Positions 5,186 through 5,235 of a DNA stretch of 5,235 bases are shown here, in pieces. The notes under the pieces were generated by a model. It ran no database searches, had not been told where the DNA came from, and was given only the letters and a program-made list of their open reading frames with translations. A program made the position numbers and the translations under genes. How positions within the stretch are numbered: position 1 is the stretch's first letter; the number at the start of each line of letters is the position of its first letter. The stretch is from Planctomycetota bacterium (GTDB taxonomy: Bacteria; Planctomycetota; PUPC01; JABMSA01): the NCBI GenBank assembly GCA_013202185.1, contig JABMSA010000226.1, forward strand, positions 1 to 5,235, written 5' to 3'.

Positions 5186-5235
5186 GCCGAAGTGGCGGAA
5201 TTGGCAGACGCGCTAGGTTCAGGACCTAGTAACCC
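5186..5235 (+). tRNA. tRNA-Leu (anticodon CAG), 3' part outside window
   Basis: The 5' part has acceptor GCCGAAG, T-G, the 3-bp D stem GCG/CGC with loop GAATTGGCAGA, and anticodon stem CTAGG/CCTAG enclosing TTCAGGA, with anticodon CAG at 5220-5222. This start is typical of class II tRNA-Leu. The long variable arm, T arm and acceptor 3' strand lie past the window end. Confidence 0.93.

Noticed and set aside
4737..5216. Short ORFs running through the tRNA genes on both strands
   Set aside because: They read through clear tRNA cloverleafs. Peptides such as 'GIRTLVPGSKI' come from translated antisense tRNA, a common annotation artefact.

Overview
The window is GC-rich bacterial chromosome. It carries a classic translation operon (rpsB-tsf-pyrH-frr) and a tRNA cluster on the + strand. 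A divergently transcribed gene for a secreted protein of unknown function lies on the - strand. No mobile element, CRISPR array or phage gene is visible. The secreted protein has an N-terminal 'LPADTLAYARI' motif and a domain-scale pattern that recall DUF3352-type proteins, which are frequent in Planctomycetota. With the short EF-Ts, this makes a planctomycete or other PVC-type bacterium my best guess, at low to moderate confidence.

Region 1-1567 (- strand): one long reading frame starts at 1405 and is still open at base 2, so its C-terminus lies outside the window. It has a near-perfect Shine-Dalgarno and a signal peptide. A consensus-like promoter sits at 1567-1539, which gives a leader of about 127 nt. 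Region 1568-1844: no gene. This stretch between the divergent promoters contains several short GC-rich hairpins, the last followed by four T's.

Region 1845-4797 (+ strand): a consensus extended -10 promoter (TTGACA / TATAAT) drives a structured leader of about 137 nt, then rpsB (ribosomal protein S2, TTG start), tsf (EF-Ts), pyrH (UMP kinase) and frr (ribosome recycling factor). rpsB and tsf are 43 nt apart. tsf and pyrH overlap by 4 nt (GTGA), and frr starts 1 nt after the pyrH stop. The order and spacing indicate a single transcript. S2 and EF-Ts serve the ribosome and EF-Tu nucleotide exchange, UMP kinase supplies UDP for RNA and sugar nucleotides, and RRF dismantles post-termination ribosomes.

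Region 4798-5235: three tRNA genes, Lys(UUU), Glu(UUC) and Leu(CAG). The first two are complete with encoded CCA, and the third is cut by the window end. tRNA-Glu has its own promoter, overlapping a long imperfect inverted repeat that begins right after tRNA-Lys. No clear promoter precedes tRNA-Lys, so it may be processed from the frr transcript.

Most of the window is conserved housekeeping DNA. The points worth a second look are the unknown secreted protein, the structured DNA between the divergent promoters, the rpsB leader and the inverted repeat between tRNA genes.
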